This document shows, piece after piece, positions 55,761 through 64,000 of a stretch of DNA of 64,000 nucleotides (its first letter is position 1; every line of letters begins with the position of its first letter). A model generated the notes under the pieces. That model had not been told where the DNA came from, searched no databases, and saw only the letters and a list, made by a program, of their open reading frames with translations. The stretch is taken from assembly GCF_011045125.1 (NCBI RefSeq), contig NZ_JAAKZF010000002.1, forward strand, positions 225,123-289,122, written 5' to 3'. A program made the translations under genes and the position numbers. Source of the stretch: Allomesorhizobium camelthorni. Lineage in GTDB: Bacteria > Pseudomonadota > Alphaproteobacteria > Rhizobiales > Rhizobiaceae.

Positions 55761-56164
55761 CCCTGATCGACACCAACATCTTGTTCGATCTCGCGACCGA
55801 CGACTCACAATGGTTCGAGTGGTCGCGACGAGCGGTTGAGGACGCTGCAGTGTCGGGGCCGCTCTACATCAACGCAGTCATCTATGCGGAGCTGTCTGCA
55901 CGCTACGAGCATGCAAACGAGGTCGATGAATTCGTGACTATCGCCGGCGTTCAGTTTGCCGACATTCCGCGCACAGCTGCCTTCCTGGCGGCGAAGGCGT
56001 TTGGCAGCTATCGAGCGGCAGGCGGCGTCAGGACCGGCGTTCTGTCCGATTTCTTCATCGGCGCGCATGCCTTGGCGCTGGATATCCCCGTCCTGACGCG
56101 TGACGTTCGTCGCTACCGAACCTATTTTCCGCAACTGCGACTCACCGCACCTCAACTGAATTGA
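55757..56164 (+). CDS. vapC: PIN-domain ribonuclease toxin (VapC-like)
   Basis: 135 residues from a TTG start. Acidic active-site positions are [10 protein letters not shown] (Asp), [12 protein letters not shown] (Glu), [10 protein letters not shown] (Asp) and LTRDVRRY (Asp), a complete PIN set. VapC toxins cut tRNA or rRNA and stop translation. The stop is followed seven bases later by nrdR, so read-through into the rib operon is possible. Confidence 0.92.
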   Translation: MTLIDTNILFDLATDDSQWFEWSRRAVEDAAVSGPLYINAVIYAELSARYEHANEVDEFVTIAGVQFADIPRTAAFLAAKAFGSYRAAGGVRTGVLSDFFIGAHALALDIPVLTRDVRRYRTYFPQLRLTAPQLN

Positions 56165-56171
56165 GCCAAGA

Positions 56172-56636
56172 ATGCGCTGCCCCTACTGTCAGTCGGAAGA
56201 TACGCAGGTGAAGGACTCCCGTCCCGCCGAGGACGGGGCGGCGATCCGCCGGCGGCGGGTCTGTCCCGATTGCGGCGGCCGCTTCACAACCTTCGAGCGC
56301 GTGCAGTTGCGTGATCTCGTCGTCGTCAAGAAGTCGGGGCGCAAGGTGCCGTTCAGCCGCGACAAGCTCTTGCGCTCGATGGAAATCGCCGTGCGCAAGC
56401 GCAACGTCGACCCCGAGCGCATCGACCGCGCGGTGACCGGCATCGTGCGCCAGCTCGAAAGCTCGGGCGAGACGGAGGTCACGTCCGGCGAGGTCGGCCG
56501 GCTGGTCATGGAAGCCCTGAAGGCGCTGGACGACGTCGCCTATGTGCGCTTCGCCTCGGTCTATCGCAATTTCCGCGAGGCCAAGGATTTTCATGAGGTG
56601 CTGGGCGAGCTCAAGGGCGACGAGGACGGCGGCTGA
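56172..56636 (+). CDS. nrdR: Transcriptional repressor NrdR
   Basis: 154 residues. Zinc ribbon with Cys3, Cys6, Cys31 and Cys34 ([20 protein letters not shown]), then the ATP-cone ([21 protein letters not shown]). It senses ATP/dATP and represses ribonucleotide reductase genes. First gene of the nrdR-ribD-ribE-...-ribH-nusB row. Confidence 0.96.
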   Translation: MRCPYCQSEDTQVKDSRPAEDGAAIRRRRVCPDCGGRFTTFERVQLRDLVVVKKSGRKVPFSRDKLLRSMEIAVRKRNVDPERIDRAVTGIVRQLESSGETEVTSGEVGRLVMEALKALDDVAYVRFASVYRNFREAKDFHEVLGELKGDEDGG

Positions 56637-56639
56637 GCC

Positions 56640-57770
56640 ATGGCCGGCAGCACGGTCAGCCAGGATGAGCGTGAGGAGACCGACCGCCGCTTCATGGCGG
56701 CGGCGCTCAGGCTGTCGAAAAAACATTCCGGACTGACTTCCACCAATCCTTCGGTCGGAACGCTGATCGTACGCGACGACGGCAACGGCCCGGTCATCAT
56801 CGGGCGCGGCGTCACCGCGATCGGCGGGCGGCCGCATGCCGAGGCTGAGGCACTCGCCGAGGCCGGCGCGCTGGCGCGCGGCGCGACCGCTTACGTCACG
56901 CTGGAGCCTTGCGCCCATCATGGCCGGACGCCGCCCTGCGCCAATGCGCTGGTGAGCGCCGGCATCGCCCGTGTGGTCGGCGCGGCCAGCGACCCAGACC
57001 CACGCGTCTCGGGCAATGGCTATGCGATCCTGCGGGCGGCCGGTATCGAGGTCGTCGAGCGGGTTCTGGCCGACGAGGCCGCCGCGCAGATGGCCGGCTA
57101 TCTCATCCGATCGTTGAAAAAACGTCCGCAAGTGACGCTGAAGCTGGCGGTTTCGAGCGACGGAATGATTGGGCGGCTGGGCGCGGGGCAGGTGCCGATC
57201 ACCGGCGCTGTGGCGCGCCGGCAGGTTCATCTGATGCGGGCCGAGGCCGACGCAATCCTGGTCGGCATCGGCACGGCACTGGCCGATGATCCGGAACTGA
57301 CCGTCCGGTTGCCGGGGCTGGAAGCACGGTCGCCGGCCCGGATCGTGATCGACCGCCACGCGCGTCTGCCGCTCGGCTCGAAGCTGGTCCGGACCGCGCA
57401 GCGGGTTCCGGTGCTCATCGCGGCCGCTCCGGAGGCCGATCCCGAGCGCAAGGCGACGCTCGAAAGCGCCGGTGTGAAGGTGCTGGCGACGGAGACCTAT
57501 GAGGGCCGGGTGGCGCTGCCGGAATTTCTCGAAGATCTCGCGGCGCAGGGCATGTCGAACCTTATGGTTGAGGGCGGCGCCGACACGGCGCGTTATTTCC
57601 TCGACGAGGAGTTGGTCGACCGCATCGCGCTGTTTTTCGGGCCGCGGCCGATCGGCGAGGGCGGGATTGCCGCCCCGCTCGACCGTGACCATATTCCGCC
57701 GGGCTTCCGGCTCCTTGGCGAAGCCCATTTCGGCGACGATTCCTATGCCGAATGGATAAGGGATTTCTGA
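56640..57770 (+). CDS. ribD: Bifunctional riboflavin deaminase/reductase
   Basis: 376 residues. N-terminal deaminase with zinc site His66-Ala-Glu68 (GGRPHAEAEAL) and Cys91, Cys100 (PCAHHGRTPPC); C-terminal NADPH reductase (LKLAVSSDGMIGR; NLMVEGGADTARYFL). It performs steps 2 and 3 of riboflavin synthesis. Three bases after nrdR; its stop overlaps the ribE ATG by one base. Confidence 0.95.
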   Translation: MAGSTVSQDEREETDRRFMAAALRLSKKHSGLTSTNPSVGTLIVRDDGNGPVIIGRGVTAIGGRPHAEAEALAEAGALARGATAYVTLEPCAHHGRTPPCANALVSAGIARVVGAASDPDPRVSGNGYAILRAAGIEVVERVLADEAAAQMAGYLIRSLKKRPQVTLKLAVSSDGMIGRLGAGQVPITGAVARRQVHLMRAEADAILVGIGTALADDPELTVRLPGLEARSPARIVIDRHARLPLGSKLVRTAQRVPVLIAAAPEADPERKATLESAGVKVLATETYEGRVALPEFLEDLAAQGMSNLMVEGGADTARYFLDEELVDRIALFFGPRPIGEGGIAAPLDRDHIPPGFRLLGEAHFGDDSYAEWIRDF

Positions 57771-58402
57771 TGTTCACCGGAATTGTCACCGACGTAGGCA
57801 CGGTCGCCCAGGTTTCGCCGCTGCCGCAGGGCGTGCGGCTCAGGATCGACACGGCCTACGATCCGACAACCATCGCCATCGGCGCGTCGATCTCCTGCGC
57901 GGGCGTCTGCCTGACCGTTGTGGCGCTTCCGGAGCATGGCTCGAACCAGCGCTGGTTCGAGGTCGAGGCCTGGGAGGAAGCGCTGCGCCTGACGACGGCG
58001 GCCGGATGGCAGGCCGGCACGCGCATCAATCTCGAACGGGCGCTGAAGATCGGCGACGAGCTCGGCGGCCACATCGTTTCGGGCCATGTCGACGGCATGG
58101 CCGGGATCGTGGAGCGGAAGGACGAGGGCGACGCCGTACGTTTCCGGCTCGAAGCGCCACGCGAACTGGCGAAATTCATCGCGCCGAAGGGCTCGGTCGC
58201 GCTCGACGGGACCTCGCTGACGGTCAACGGAGTCGAGGGCAGGCTGTTCGACGTGCTTCTGATCCACCATTCGCTGACCGTCACCACCTGGGGCGAACGC
58301 AAGGTCGGCGAGGCCGTCAATATCGAGGTCGACACCATGGCGCGCTACGCGGCAAGGTTGGCGGAGGCGACGGCGGAGAGGGATGAGCCTGATCGACAAT
58401 GA
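57770..58402 (+). CDS. ribE: Riboflavin synthase, alpha chain
   Basis: 210 residues of two similar beta-barrel lumazine-binding repeats: MFTGIVTDVGTV, SCAGVCLTVV and GGHIVSGHVDGMAGI in the first half, VALDGTSLTVNGVEG, IHHSLTVTTW and VNIEVDTMARY in the second. It dismutates two 6,7-dimethyl-8-ribityllumazine into riboflavin. Its last 20 bases overlap the start of a small membrane-protein gene. Confidence 0.95.
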   Translation: MFTGIVTDVGTVAQVSPLPQGVRLRIDTAYDPTTIAIGASISCAGVCLTVVALPEHGSNQRWFEVEAWEEALRLTTAAGWQAGTRINLERALKIGDELGGHIVSGHVDGMAGIVERKDEGDAVRFRLEAPRELAKFIAPKGSVALDGTSLTVNGVEGRLFDVLLIHHSLTVTTWGERKVGEAVNIEVDTMARYAARLAEATAERDEPDRQ

Positions 58403-58619
58403 GCGGACGAAACTGCTGGCAAATGCGCTCGACCGCGCCTCGACGGCTTGTTTCACTGTCGGAATTCTCACGCCGGCCGCGGGCTATCTATACAATGTCG
58501 GTAATTTCCGCGGTGTTATGGATATCCCGACACTGCTCGGCGGTCTTGTCGGTTGGCTTTTTGCTGTGGTCGCCTTACATTATATGTCGAGAAGGGTGCT
58601 GAAAGGACTGAAGCCGTGA
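58383..58619 (+). CDS. Small two-helix membrane protein (78 aa) inside the rib operon
   Basis: Starts MSLIDNERTKLLANALDRAS inside the ribE end and has two hydrophobic segments (CFTVGILTPAAGYLYNVGNF; IPTLLGGLVGWLFAVVALHY). Its texture resembles small DUF6722-type membrane proteins, but I am not certain. Translation is coupled both ways: 20-base overlap with ribE, four-base overlap (GTGA) with the next gene. Confidence 0.7.
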   Translation: MSLIDNERTKLLANALDRASTACFTVGILTPAAGYLYNVGNFRGVMDIPTLLGGLVGWLFAVVALHYMSRRVLKGLKP

Positions 58620-58717
58620 ACGAATATTGGGTTCTCGCCTTTGTTGTCACTCCGGCGATTGTAATTGCGCTCGGTTACGTCGCCGTGCGCCTGCATGAGC
58701 GCTCCTTGAAGCATTGA
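58616..58717 (+). CDS. Single-helix membrane microprotein (33 aa)
   Basis: GTG overlaps the stop of the preceding gene (GTGA). The peptide is one membrane helix (WVLAFVVTPAIVIALGYVAV) with a basic tail RLHERSLKH. The tight overlap with the 78-aa gene is the main support. The pair could form a small membrane complex, perhaps tied to flavin or riboflavin handling, but that is only a guess from location. Confidence 0.6.
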   Translation: MNEYWVLAFVVTPAIVIALGYVAVRLHERSLKH

Positions 58718-58809
58718 TCTGCCCTCCACCTTGTTTCACTAAGCCCGTCACGAACCGCTTGCGGTGAACTGCGGTTCGGCCTAAGTCACCGGCAATCCCG
58801 GAGACATTC

Positions 58810-59265
58810 ATGGCAGCTTCCAAAAAACCTCATTTGTTGATCGTCGAGGCGCGTTTCTACGACGGCTTAGCCGACGCGCTGCTCGAAGGCGCCAAGGCCG
58901 CGCTCGACGAGGCGGGCGCGACCTACGACGTCGTCACCGTTCCCGGCGCGCTGGAGATTCCGGCGGTGATAACTTTCGCACTGGTCGGCGCGGAGGAGGG
59001 CGGCACCGATTATGACGGCTTCGTCGCGCTCGGCACCGTGATCCGTGGCGACACCTATCATTTCGACATCGTCGCCAACGAATCGTCGCGCGCGCTGATG
59101 GACCTCGCCGTCGAAGGCTCGCTCGCCATCGGCAACGGCATCCTGACCACCGAAAATGACGAGCAGGCGTGGGTGCGGGCGCGCCGCAGCGAGGGCGACA
59201 AGGGCGGCTTTGCCGCGCGCGCGGCGCTTACCATGATCGCGCTTCGCGAACGGCTCGGGGCCTGA
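58810..59265 (+). CDS. ribH: 6,7-dimethyl-8-ribityllumazine synthase
   Basis: 151 residues with the substrate motifs [45 protein letters not shown] and the proton-shuttle His in TYHFD. It makes the lumazine substrate of RibE. Five bases before nusB, as usual in alphaproteobacteria. Confidence 0.96.
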   Translation: MAASKKPHLLIVEARFYDGLADALLEGAKAALDEAGATYDVVTVPGALEIPAVITFALVGAEEGGTDYDGFVALGTVIRGDTYHFDIVANESSRALMDLAVEGSLAIGNGILTTENDEQAWVRARRSEGDKGGFAARAALTMIALRERLGA

Positions 59266-59270
59266 GACCG

Positions 59271-59768
59271 GTGAGCCGACCAGACGGGGGCGATCAGCCC
59301 GCCAACCGACAGGCCAACAAGCGCGGCGCAGCCAGGCTCGCCGCCGTGCAGGCGCTCTACCAGATGGACGTCGCCGGCGCCGGCCTGCTGGAAATCACCG
59401 CCGAATACGAAGCGTTCCGCCTCGGCAAGGAGGTCGACGGCGCGCTCTACCGCGAGGCCGATCCGCAATGGTTTCGCGCCATCCTCGCCGGCGTCGTCGA
59501 AAACCAGAAGACGGTCGATCCGGTCATCCGCCAGGCGCTGACCGAGGACTGGCCGCTGTCCAGGCTGGATTCGACCTTGCGCGCCATCCTGCGCGCCGGG
59601 GTCTATGAATTGATGCAGCGCGCCGACGTGCCCGTTGCCGTGATCGTTTCCGAATATGTCGACATTGCCAAGGCGTTCTACGTCGAGGATGAGCCCAAGC
59701 TGGTCAATGCAGTGCTCGACCGGGTGGCGCGCAGGGTGCGCGGCGAGGGCCGCGGAAAAGACGCTTAG
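59271..59768 (+). CDS. nusB: Transcription antitermination factor NusB
   Basis: 165 residues from [20 protein letters not shown] and [47 protein letters not shown] are NusB signatures. It binds boxA RNA with NusE/S10 in rRNA antitermination. The RBS is weak; translation may be coupled to ribH. Confidence 0.95.
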   Translation: MSRPDGGDQPANRQANKRGAARLAAVQALYQMDVAGAGLLEITAEYEAFRLGKEVDGALYREADPQWFRAILAGVVENQKTVDPVIRQALTEDWPLSRLDSTLRAILRAGVYELMQRADVPVAVIVSEYVDIAKAFYVEDEPKLVNAVLDRVARRVRGEGRGKDA

Positions 59769-59779
59769 TGAATTATCAG

Positions 59780-60040
59780 CTATACGGCTGATATGGCGTG
59801 TATGCCGGTGTCGGCAATTCCGCCGGTCGCCTTCCACTCGGCAACGCCTTCTTCCCGGCGGCGGGACTGGAATCCGTTCGCCCGCAGGGTTCGCACGGCC
59901 TTAAGCGACAGGATGCAGTAGCGGCCGCGGCAGTAGGCGATGATCTCCCGGTCGAGCGGCAGATGCGCCAGACTGGCTTCGCGACGATCCAGCGGCATAT
60001 GGTGCGAATAGAGAAGGTGCTTCGGATTCTCGCTTGACAT
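59780..60040 (-). CDS. Truncated rhodanese domain (ArsR-rhodanese remnant)
   Basis: 86 residues. DREIIAYCRGRYCILSLKAVRTLRANGF and EEGVAEWKATGGI match the catalytic end of the rhodanese half found in ArsR-rhodanese regulators, with Cys in AYCRGRYC. The ArsR winged helix and the first half of the rhodanese domain are missing. ATG at 60040 has GGCGGA upstream, so it may still be made as a short sulfurtransferase-like protein. The operator expected for the lost ArsR lies just upstream. Confidence 0.65.
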   Translation of the reverse strand: MSSENPKHLLYSHHMPLDRREASLAHLPLDREIIAYCRGRYCILSLKAVRTLRANGFQSRRREEGVAEWKATGGIADTGIHAISAV

Positions 60041-60052
60041 ATGAATCCGCCA

Positions 60053-60082
60053 GCTACATTCAATTGATCAATTGAATGTAGC
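60053..60082. promoter_or_regulatory. Perfect 30-bp palindrome (ArsR-type operator)
   Basis: Half-site GCTACATTCAATTGA is followed immediately by its exact reverse complement, with no spacer, between the rhodanese remnant and the MFS gene. It contains the TTCAA-TTGAA core of ArsR/SmtB operators. The regulator that should bind it is not encoded here in intact form. Confidence 0.85.
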
Positions 60083-60120
60083 ATATTCAGCGCGGCAGCA
60101 AACCCGGGGGATTTCAGGAA

Positions 60121-61344
60121 ATGAGCCAGCCGACTCCACGTGAAGCCCGGCGCACGGCGCTCATTCTGGCGGCGTCGCAGGCCATCGTCGGCTCGGCCGC
60201 ACCAATCTCCATCTCCATCGGCGCGCTCGCGGGCTTCTACCTGCTCGGCGCGGACAAGTCGCTCGCCACGGCGCCGGTAACCGGCTTCAACGTCGGCGTG
60301 GCGCTGGGAGCCTTGCCGGCGGCGGCAATCATCAAGCGAGCAGGGCAGCGCAACGGCTTTCTAACCGGAACGGCGGTGACGGCGGCCGGTGGCGCCCTCG
60401 CCACCGCGGCCATGTTTGCCGGCGATTTCTGGCTCTTCGCGCTCGGGCTGCTGGTCGTCGGCATTGGCGGCGGCTTCGTGCAGCAGTTCCGCTTCGCGGC
60501 CGCAGACAACGCGCCGCCGGCGTTCAAGGCGCGCGCCATCTCCTTCGTGCTTGCCGGCGGCGTGGTGACCGCGATCCTCGGGCCGCAGATCGTCATTTTC
60601 ACGCGCGAATTGTTGGCGCCGGTGATGTTTGCCGGCTCCTTCGCCGCCATCATGGTTCTGGCCGCCGTCGGCGCCGTCATTCTGTCTTTCCTGCGGGCTC
60701 CGGCCAAACACTCAACGGGCAGCGAAATTGCAGAGGAGCCGGCGCGGCCGTTGGCAGAAATCATCGCGCAGCCGCGTTTCATCGTGGCGCTCCTTTGCTC
60801 GGTCGGCACGTTCGCGCTGATGAGCTTCGTCATGACCGGCGCGCCACTGGCCATGGTCGGCTGCGGCTTCTCGACCGACGAGGCGACGCTCGGAATCTCG
60901 TGGCATGTGATGGCGATGTTCGCGCCGAGCTTCTTCACCGGGCGGCTGATTCACCGCTTCGGCGCCGAGACGATTGTCGCCACCGGCCTCGCCTTGCTGG
61001 TCGGTTGCGCGCTGATCGCGCTTTCCGGCATCGCGCTCTGGCAGTTCTGGTCGGCGCTTATCCTGCTCGGTCTCGGCTGGAATTTCGGCTTCATCGGCGC
61101 GACCGCCATGGTCGCCGACACCTACCGTCCGTCCGAAAAGGGGAAGGTTCAAGGCTTGCACGACCTGGTGCTGTTCTCCAGCGTCGCCTTCGCCTCGCTG
61201 ATGTCCGGCGCGGTCTACAATGCCTACGGCTGGGACATGCTAAACTGGGTGGTGTTCCCGATCGTAGCGGTGTGCCTGGGGGCGCTGGTGATGCATATTT
61301 TCACACGCAGCCGTGCCGGCCGGGTTGTCGAAAACGAGGGGTAG
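60121..61344 (+). CDS. MFS transporter
   Basis: 407 residues, about twelve hydrophobic helices: SAAPISISIGALAGFYLLG near the start, LLVVGIGGGFVQQFRFAAADNAP in helices 4-5, and FSTDEATLGISWHVMAMFAPSFFTGRLI in the second half. The loop YRPSEKGKVQGLHDLVLFSS fits uptake/efflux MFS of the YbfB/UhpC-like type. Linked to ArsR-type operators in other genomes, so metal- or sulfide-related export is possible. Start follows the palindrome by 38 bases. Confidence 0.86.
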   Translation: MSQPTPREARRTALILAASQAIVGSAAPISISIGALAGFYLLGADKSLATAPVTGFNVGVALGALPAAAIIKRAGQRNGFLTGTAVTAAGGALATAAMFAGDFWLFALGLLVVGIGGGFVQQFRFAAADNAPPAFKARAISFVLAGGVVTAILGPQIVIFTRELLAPVMFAGSFAAIMVLAAVGAVILSFLRAPAKHSTGSEIAEEPARPLAEIIAQPRFIVALLCSVGTFALMSFVMTGAPLAMVGCGFSTDEATLGISWHVMAMFAPSFFTGRLIHRFGAETIVATGLALLVGCALIALSGIALWQFWSALILLGLGWNFGFIGATAMVADTYRPSEKGKVQGLHDLVLFSSVAFASLMSGAVYNAYGWDMLNWVVFPIVAVCLGALVMHIFTRSRAGRVVENEG

Positions 61345-61701
61345 CGTCGCGTCTGCCGGTGGCTGATCGGCACGTTGGGGGGCCGTAAGCCCGCTCAGGG
61401 TGGTTCTTTGTCCTTCGGTAACCCAGCTGGAGCGGCTTGGTCGCGCCAATGCCGACCTTCCTGAACCGGTCGATCCCGAAGGCGACGACATTGGCGATCC
61501 GGTCCGGCGAGATCCCGTATTCTGTCGTACATGGTCTGCACCCGGATGCCGGCAATGGGGATGCTTCGGCTTCAACGGCCGCTCCAAAGCGTTCAGTGTC
61601 GGTTCCGTACGGACGCCCACAATCGGCGGCGCGCCCGCGTCGGCCCCGCGTCCAATCATGGTACTCGACGCAACGAGTCCGCACTACGGTTGGGCGGCGG
61701 T
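61345..61701. other. Gene-free stretch, possible remnants
   Basis: 357 bases without a credible gene. A minus-strand frame around 61440-61520 (GISPDRIANVVAFGIDRF) weakly recalls the C-terminus of SDR enzymes and could be a decayed fragment. Confidence 0.4.
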
Positions 61702-62055
61702 TTAGGATGATGAGCGCGTGCCGCGCCGGATGACTGGCACGAAGAGGTACCTCACGGTGCGTTCGTGCATCAACAACAACGCCTTCGTCGTGTCCATATC
61801 GGGGGTCGCGGCCGATCGCGTGCAGAGATAGAACTCGTCGCTGGTGCTCAGGATGATGCGAGGATCGCCTTCGCTGACTTGCTCCCTGAGGCTGGCGACA
61901 TAGAAACCGTCGGGGTTGGGACGGACGTCGTCTTCTGAGGCAACCTCGTTGTCATGGTCAGGGCCACAGAATCTTGCGATGCGGGAATCCGCCTTTGCAG
62001 TCGTTTGCGCTGCGAAAAGAAGAGCAAGAGCGATGATGAGCTTGGTGCTTTTCAT
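61702..62055 (-). CDS. Exported protein of unknown function (117 aa)
   Basis: RBS AAAGGAGG. Signal peptide STKLIIALALLFAAQTTAKA, cut about residue 22, then RIARFCGPDHDNEVASEDDV and a region with two Cys that could pair. The tail is basic (VPVIRRGTRSSS). No family recognised. Divergent from the CadC-like regulator gene 90 bases away, which may control it. Confidence 0.72.
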   Translation of the reverse strand: MKSTKLIIALALLFAAQTTAKADSRIARFCGPDHDNEVASEDDVRPNPDGFYVASLREQVSEGDPRIILSTSDEFYLCTRSAATPDMDTTKALLLMHERTVRYLFVPVIRRGTRSSS

Positions 62056-62145
62056 GATATCCTCCTTTTCAATCCGGTTCCTGTTGGATTCACTTGGAAG
62101 CGATGACCGAATTGGCTGCGCCAGGAAGCGCGCCAGGAGGACGAA

Positions 62146-63822
62146 ATGTCCCGAACGGCTTCTGAAATTGAGCCGAAATCTGCTGAAACGATCACGTTCG
62201 GCGGTTTTGTCTTCCTGACGAAAAGCAAACAACTCCGAACGGTCGAAGGCAAAGCGGTCGATCTTCGCAGCCAGTCCGCCGAGGTGCTTTCCGTGCTCGC
62301 GGCGCGACCGGGCGAGATCGTGTCCAAGGACGCGCTGATGCAGGCGGTCTGGGCCGATACCTTCGTGACCGACGACAGCCTCACTCAATGCATTGCCGAT
62401 ATTCGCCGCGCGTTGGGTGACGACGAGCACGTGATCGTGCAGACCCTCCCAAAGCGAGGCTATCGGCTGAATGCCGATCCATTGGACACGGTCGACCCAA
62501 ACGCAGCAGCCGGTACTGAACGAGCCAGGTCACGATTCTCGCGACGCGGCTTCATTCTTGTTGCAATCGTGCTCGTCGCGGCGGCGATCGGCGCGTACTA
62601 CGGCGCACAAATGTGGCCATCCGCGACGGTTCGTTCGACCGACATGTCGAGGATCGCGGTGCTTCCCTTCGAGGAGTTCAGCACCGGTGCGGACAAGGGA
62701 TATCTTAGCGATGCCGTCGCCGAGGGGATCATCACCGAGCTGGCCCGGAGCAAGACTTACGCCGTCATCGCCCGGAACTCGAGCTTCAGGTACCGCGGCC
62801 AGCCGATCGACGTCAGGCAGATCGGAGATGAACTCGGCGTCGACTACCTGCTCGAAGGCAGCCAGCAGAAGATCGGAGACCGGCTGAAAGTGACCGCCCA
62901 GTTGCTGAATGCGCATGACGGATCGCATGTCTGGGCCAACACCTACAATCGCGAGATTGGCGATCTTTTTGTCGTCCAGGAGGAGATCATCCGCACGCTT
63001 GCGGATCGGGTCGGGCGGAGGATCGAGCGCCCGCTGCCAAAGAGCGACGCCGCGCAGGTCAGCGCGCTTCACTATCACCTGATGGGGATTGTCGAGATCC
63101 GAAAGGATTTCTCTGCCACGGGGAACGAACTGCTGCGGCAGCTGAACCTCAAGGCGATCGAAGCGGATCCGGACTCCCAGTTCGGCTATATCGGACTGGC
63201 CTGGTTCTATCGCAATGATGCGATATTCGGCTGGCATGAGCAGGAGCATAACCGGGACGAGGCGTTGAAGCGCGCCGCCGAATACGCCGACAAGGCCATC
63301 CTGCTCGCTCCTGATGACGCTGAAGCGCATCAAATCCGCGCCAGCATCCACACCGAAGCCGGCGAGTTCGAGCAGGCCCTTGCCCGGTACGATCAGGCAA
63401 TCGCCCTAAACCCCAGCAACTCGGACATCCTGGTCCACAGTACGGACCCGCTGCTCTATGTCGGCCGCACCGACGAAGCGATCGAGCGGATCGAGCTGGC
63501 AATGGGCATCGATCCTTTCCACGCTGACTGGTTCCACTGGCAGATGGGCTGGGCGCTCTGGGAAAAGAACGATTGTGGGGCTGCGCTCACGGCGATGCGG
63601 AAAATGTCCAGAATCCCGATCGGCGCACACCGGATGCTTGCGGGGATCCACGCTTGTCTGGGAAACGAGCAGGAGGCAAAGGAAGCGCTTGCGGTTTTCC
63701 TCCAAAACTCGCCCGGCCAGTCCATCAGCCAAGAACGCAGGGAATGGGAGAAGATTTGGATCGCGCCCGGAAGCCTCAACCGCTGGATCGAACACATGCG
63801 AATCGCGGGGCTGCCGGAGTGA
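62146..63822 (+). CDS. CadC-like membrane regulator: OmpR-type winged helix + TPR
   Basis: 558 residues. Residues 15-107: OmpR/CadC winged helix (ITFGGFVFLTKSKQLRTVEG; LMQAVWADTFVTDDSLTQCI; LPKRGYRLNA). Residues 130-152: a single membrane helix (GFILVAIVLVAAAIGAYYGA). Residues 165-300: periplasmic FlgO-like/[26 protein letters not shown] domain (IAVLPFEEFSTGADKGYLSDAVAEGI; YLLEGSQQKIGDRLKVTAQL). Residues 320-540: TPRs. It should transmit an envelope signal to DNA. No receiver domain. Confidence 0.9.
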   Translation: MSRTASEIEPKSAETITFGGFVFLTKSKQLRTVEGKAVDLRSQSAEVLSVLAARPGEIVSKDALMQAVWADTFVTDDSLTQCIADIRRALGDDEHVIVQTLPKRGYRLNADPLDTVDPNAAAGTERARSRFSRRGFILVAIVLVAAAIGAYYGAQMWPSATVRSTDMSRIAVLPFEEFSTGADKGYLSDAVAEGIITELARSKTYAVIARNSSFRYRGQPIDVRQIGDELGVDYLLEGSQQKIGDRLKVTAQLLNAHDGSHVWANTYNREIGDLFVVQEEIIRTLADRVGRRIERPLPKSDAAQVSALHYHLMGIVEIRKDFSATGNELLRQLNLKAIEADPDSQFGYIGLAWFYRNDAIFGWHEQEHNRDEALKRAAEYADKAILLAPDDAEAHQIRASIHTEAGEFEQALARYDQAIALNPSNSDILVHSTDPLLYVGRTDEAIERIELAMGIDPFHADWFHWQMGWALWEKNDCGAALTAMRKMSRIPIGAHRMLAGIHACLGNEQEAKEALAVFLQNSPGQSISQERREWEKIWIAPGSLNRWIEHMRIAGLPE

Positions 63823-64000
63823 CGGCTGACCGTATGCGGCCCGGCAGAAAACCGATTGGCCGCTAAACCTTTGAAGTCTTAGGGCGCGTGAGCGCTTACC
63901 CTCAATACGGGATCATCTTTCGCAAGGAAGATTTGAGTGCGGGAAAGTCAGCAATGGGGCCGACATGCGCCATCGTGCGCTCGCACCCGAACTTCTGGAA
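63823..64000. other. Right-edge stretch, no gene assigned
   Basis: 178 bases. An ATG at 63953 (GGGAAAG upstream) opens a frame that runs out of the window, as does one at 63965; too little is visible to decide. Confidence 0.35.

Noticed and set aside
56172..59768. FMN riboswitch before the riboflavin genes
   Set aside because: The rib genes are packed behind nrdR and the toxin gene; no leader long enough for an RFN element exists in the window.
61440..61660. Minus-strand stretch recalling an SDR C-terminus
   Set aside because: Too short and weak; no Rossmann part nearby.

Overview
The window is high-GC alphaproteobacterial chromosome, most likely from the order Hyphomicrobiales (Rhizobiales), family Phyllobacteriaceae (Mesorhizobium/Aminobacter-like). 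The assignment is inferred from gene content: a MarR-type LdtR regulator beside its L,D-transpeptidase, a Mg-type HemB, a Ros/MucR zinc-finger relative that lacks a zinc cysteine, a DUF1127 microprotein, the nrdR-ribD-ribE-ribH-nusB order, and a small RNA with three CCUCCUCCC hairpin loops (alpha-r14/NfeR1 type). No plasmid, phage structural, transposase, integrase or CRISPR genes are visible.

Layout. 1-3.9 kb: tail of a multiheme cytochrome/TPR protein, then an accessory strip with a tRNA-like gene that has a collapsed anticodon arm, small ORFs, the anti-Shine-Dalgarno sRNA, a truncated MucR, a lipoprotein and tRNA-Gln. 4-9 kb: a membrane protein, Ppx/GppA-RlmE and an MFS exporter. 9-14.3 kb: a frameshifted FAD oxidoreductase, a LuxR regulator, and an ArsR/SRPBCC/VOC cluster with a perfect operator. 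14.4-26.8 kb: mostly core genes (guaB, rnd, aspS, parC) with a ParDE module. 26.6-27.8 kb: an SDR gene flanked by a 93-bp duplication of the parC 3' end. 27.8-35 kb: an ABC exporter divergent from a TetR gene and an RND pump, with paired operators between them. 35-40.2 kb: ldtP/ldtR, 3-hydroxyisobutyryl-CoA hydrolase and hemB. 40.2-44.5 kb: an MntA/HepT module, then a LacI regulator facing two tandem microprotein genes that share four copies of one operator, and an SbmA/BacA-like ABC transporter.

44.8-47.5 kb: RDD protein, Bpt aminoacyl transferase and a DUF2865 protein. 47.5-53.4 kb is the most striking accessory block. A tRNA-Leu-like remnant is followed by a secreted 40-aa peptide, a polytopic membrane protein, a 695-aa protein that fuses a holin-like membrane domain with a lytic transglycosylase and an M15 peptidase, and a membrane-anchored DUF2235 lipase-like hydrolase. 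Together they look like an envelope-breaching or lysis module without phage or type VI genes. 53.4-64 kb: acetyltransferase, glyA, an AbrB/PIN toxin-antitoxin pair, the riboflavin operon with two extra microproteins, nusB, a rhodanese remnant next to a perfect 30-bp palindrome, an MFS transporter and a CadC-like regulator with TPRs.

All functional statements come from reading motifs and from family knowledge; no database search was run. Start codons were chosen by ribosome-binding site, domain start and gene overlap.
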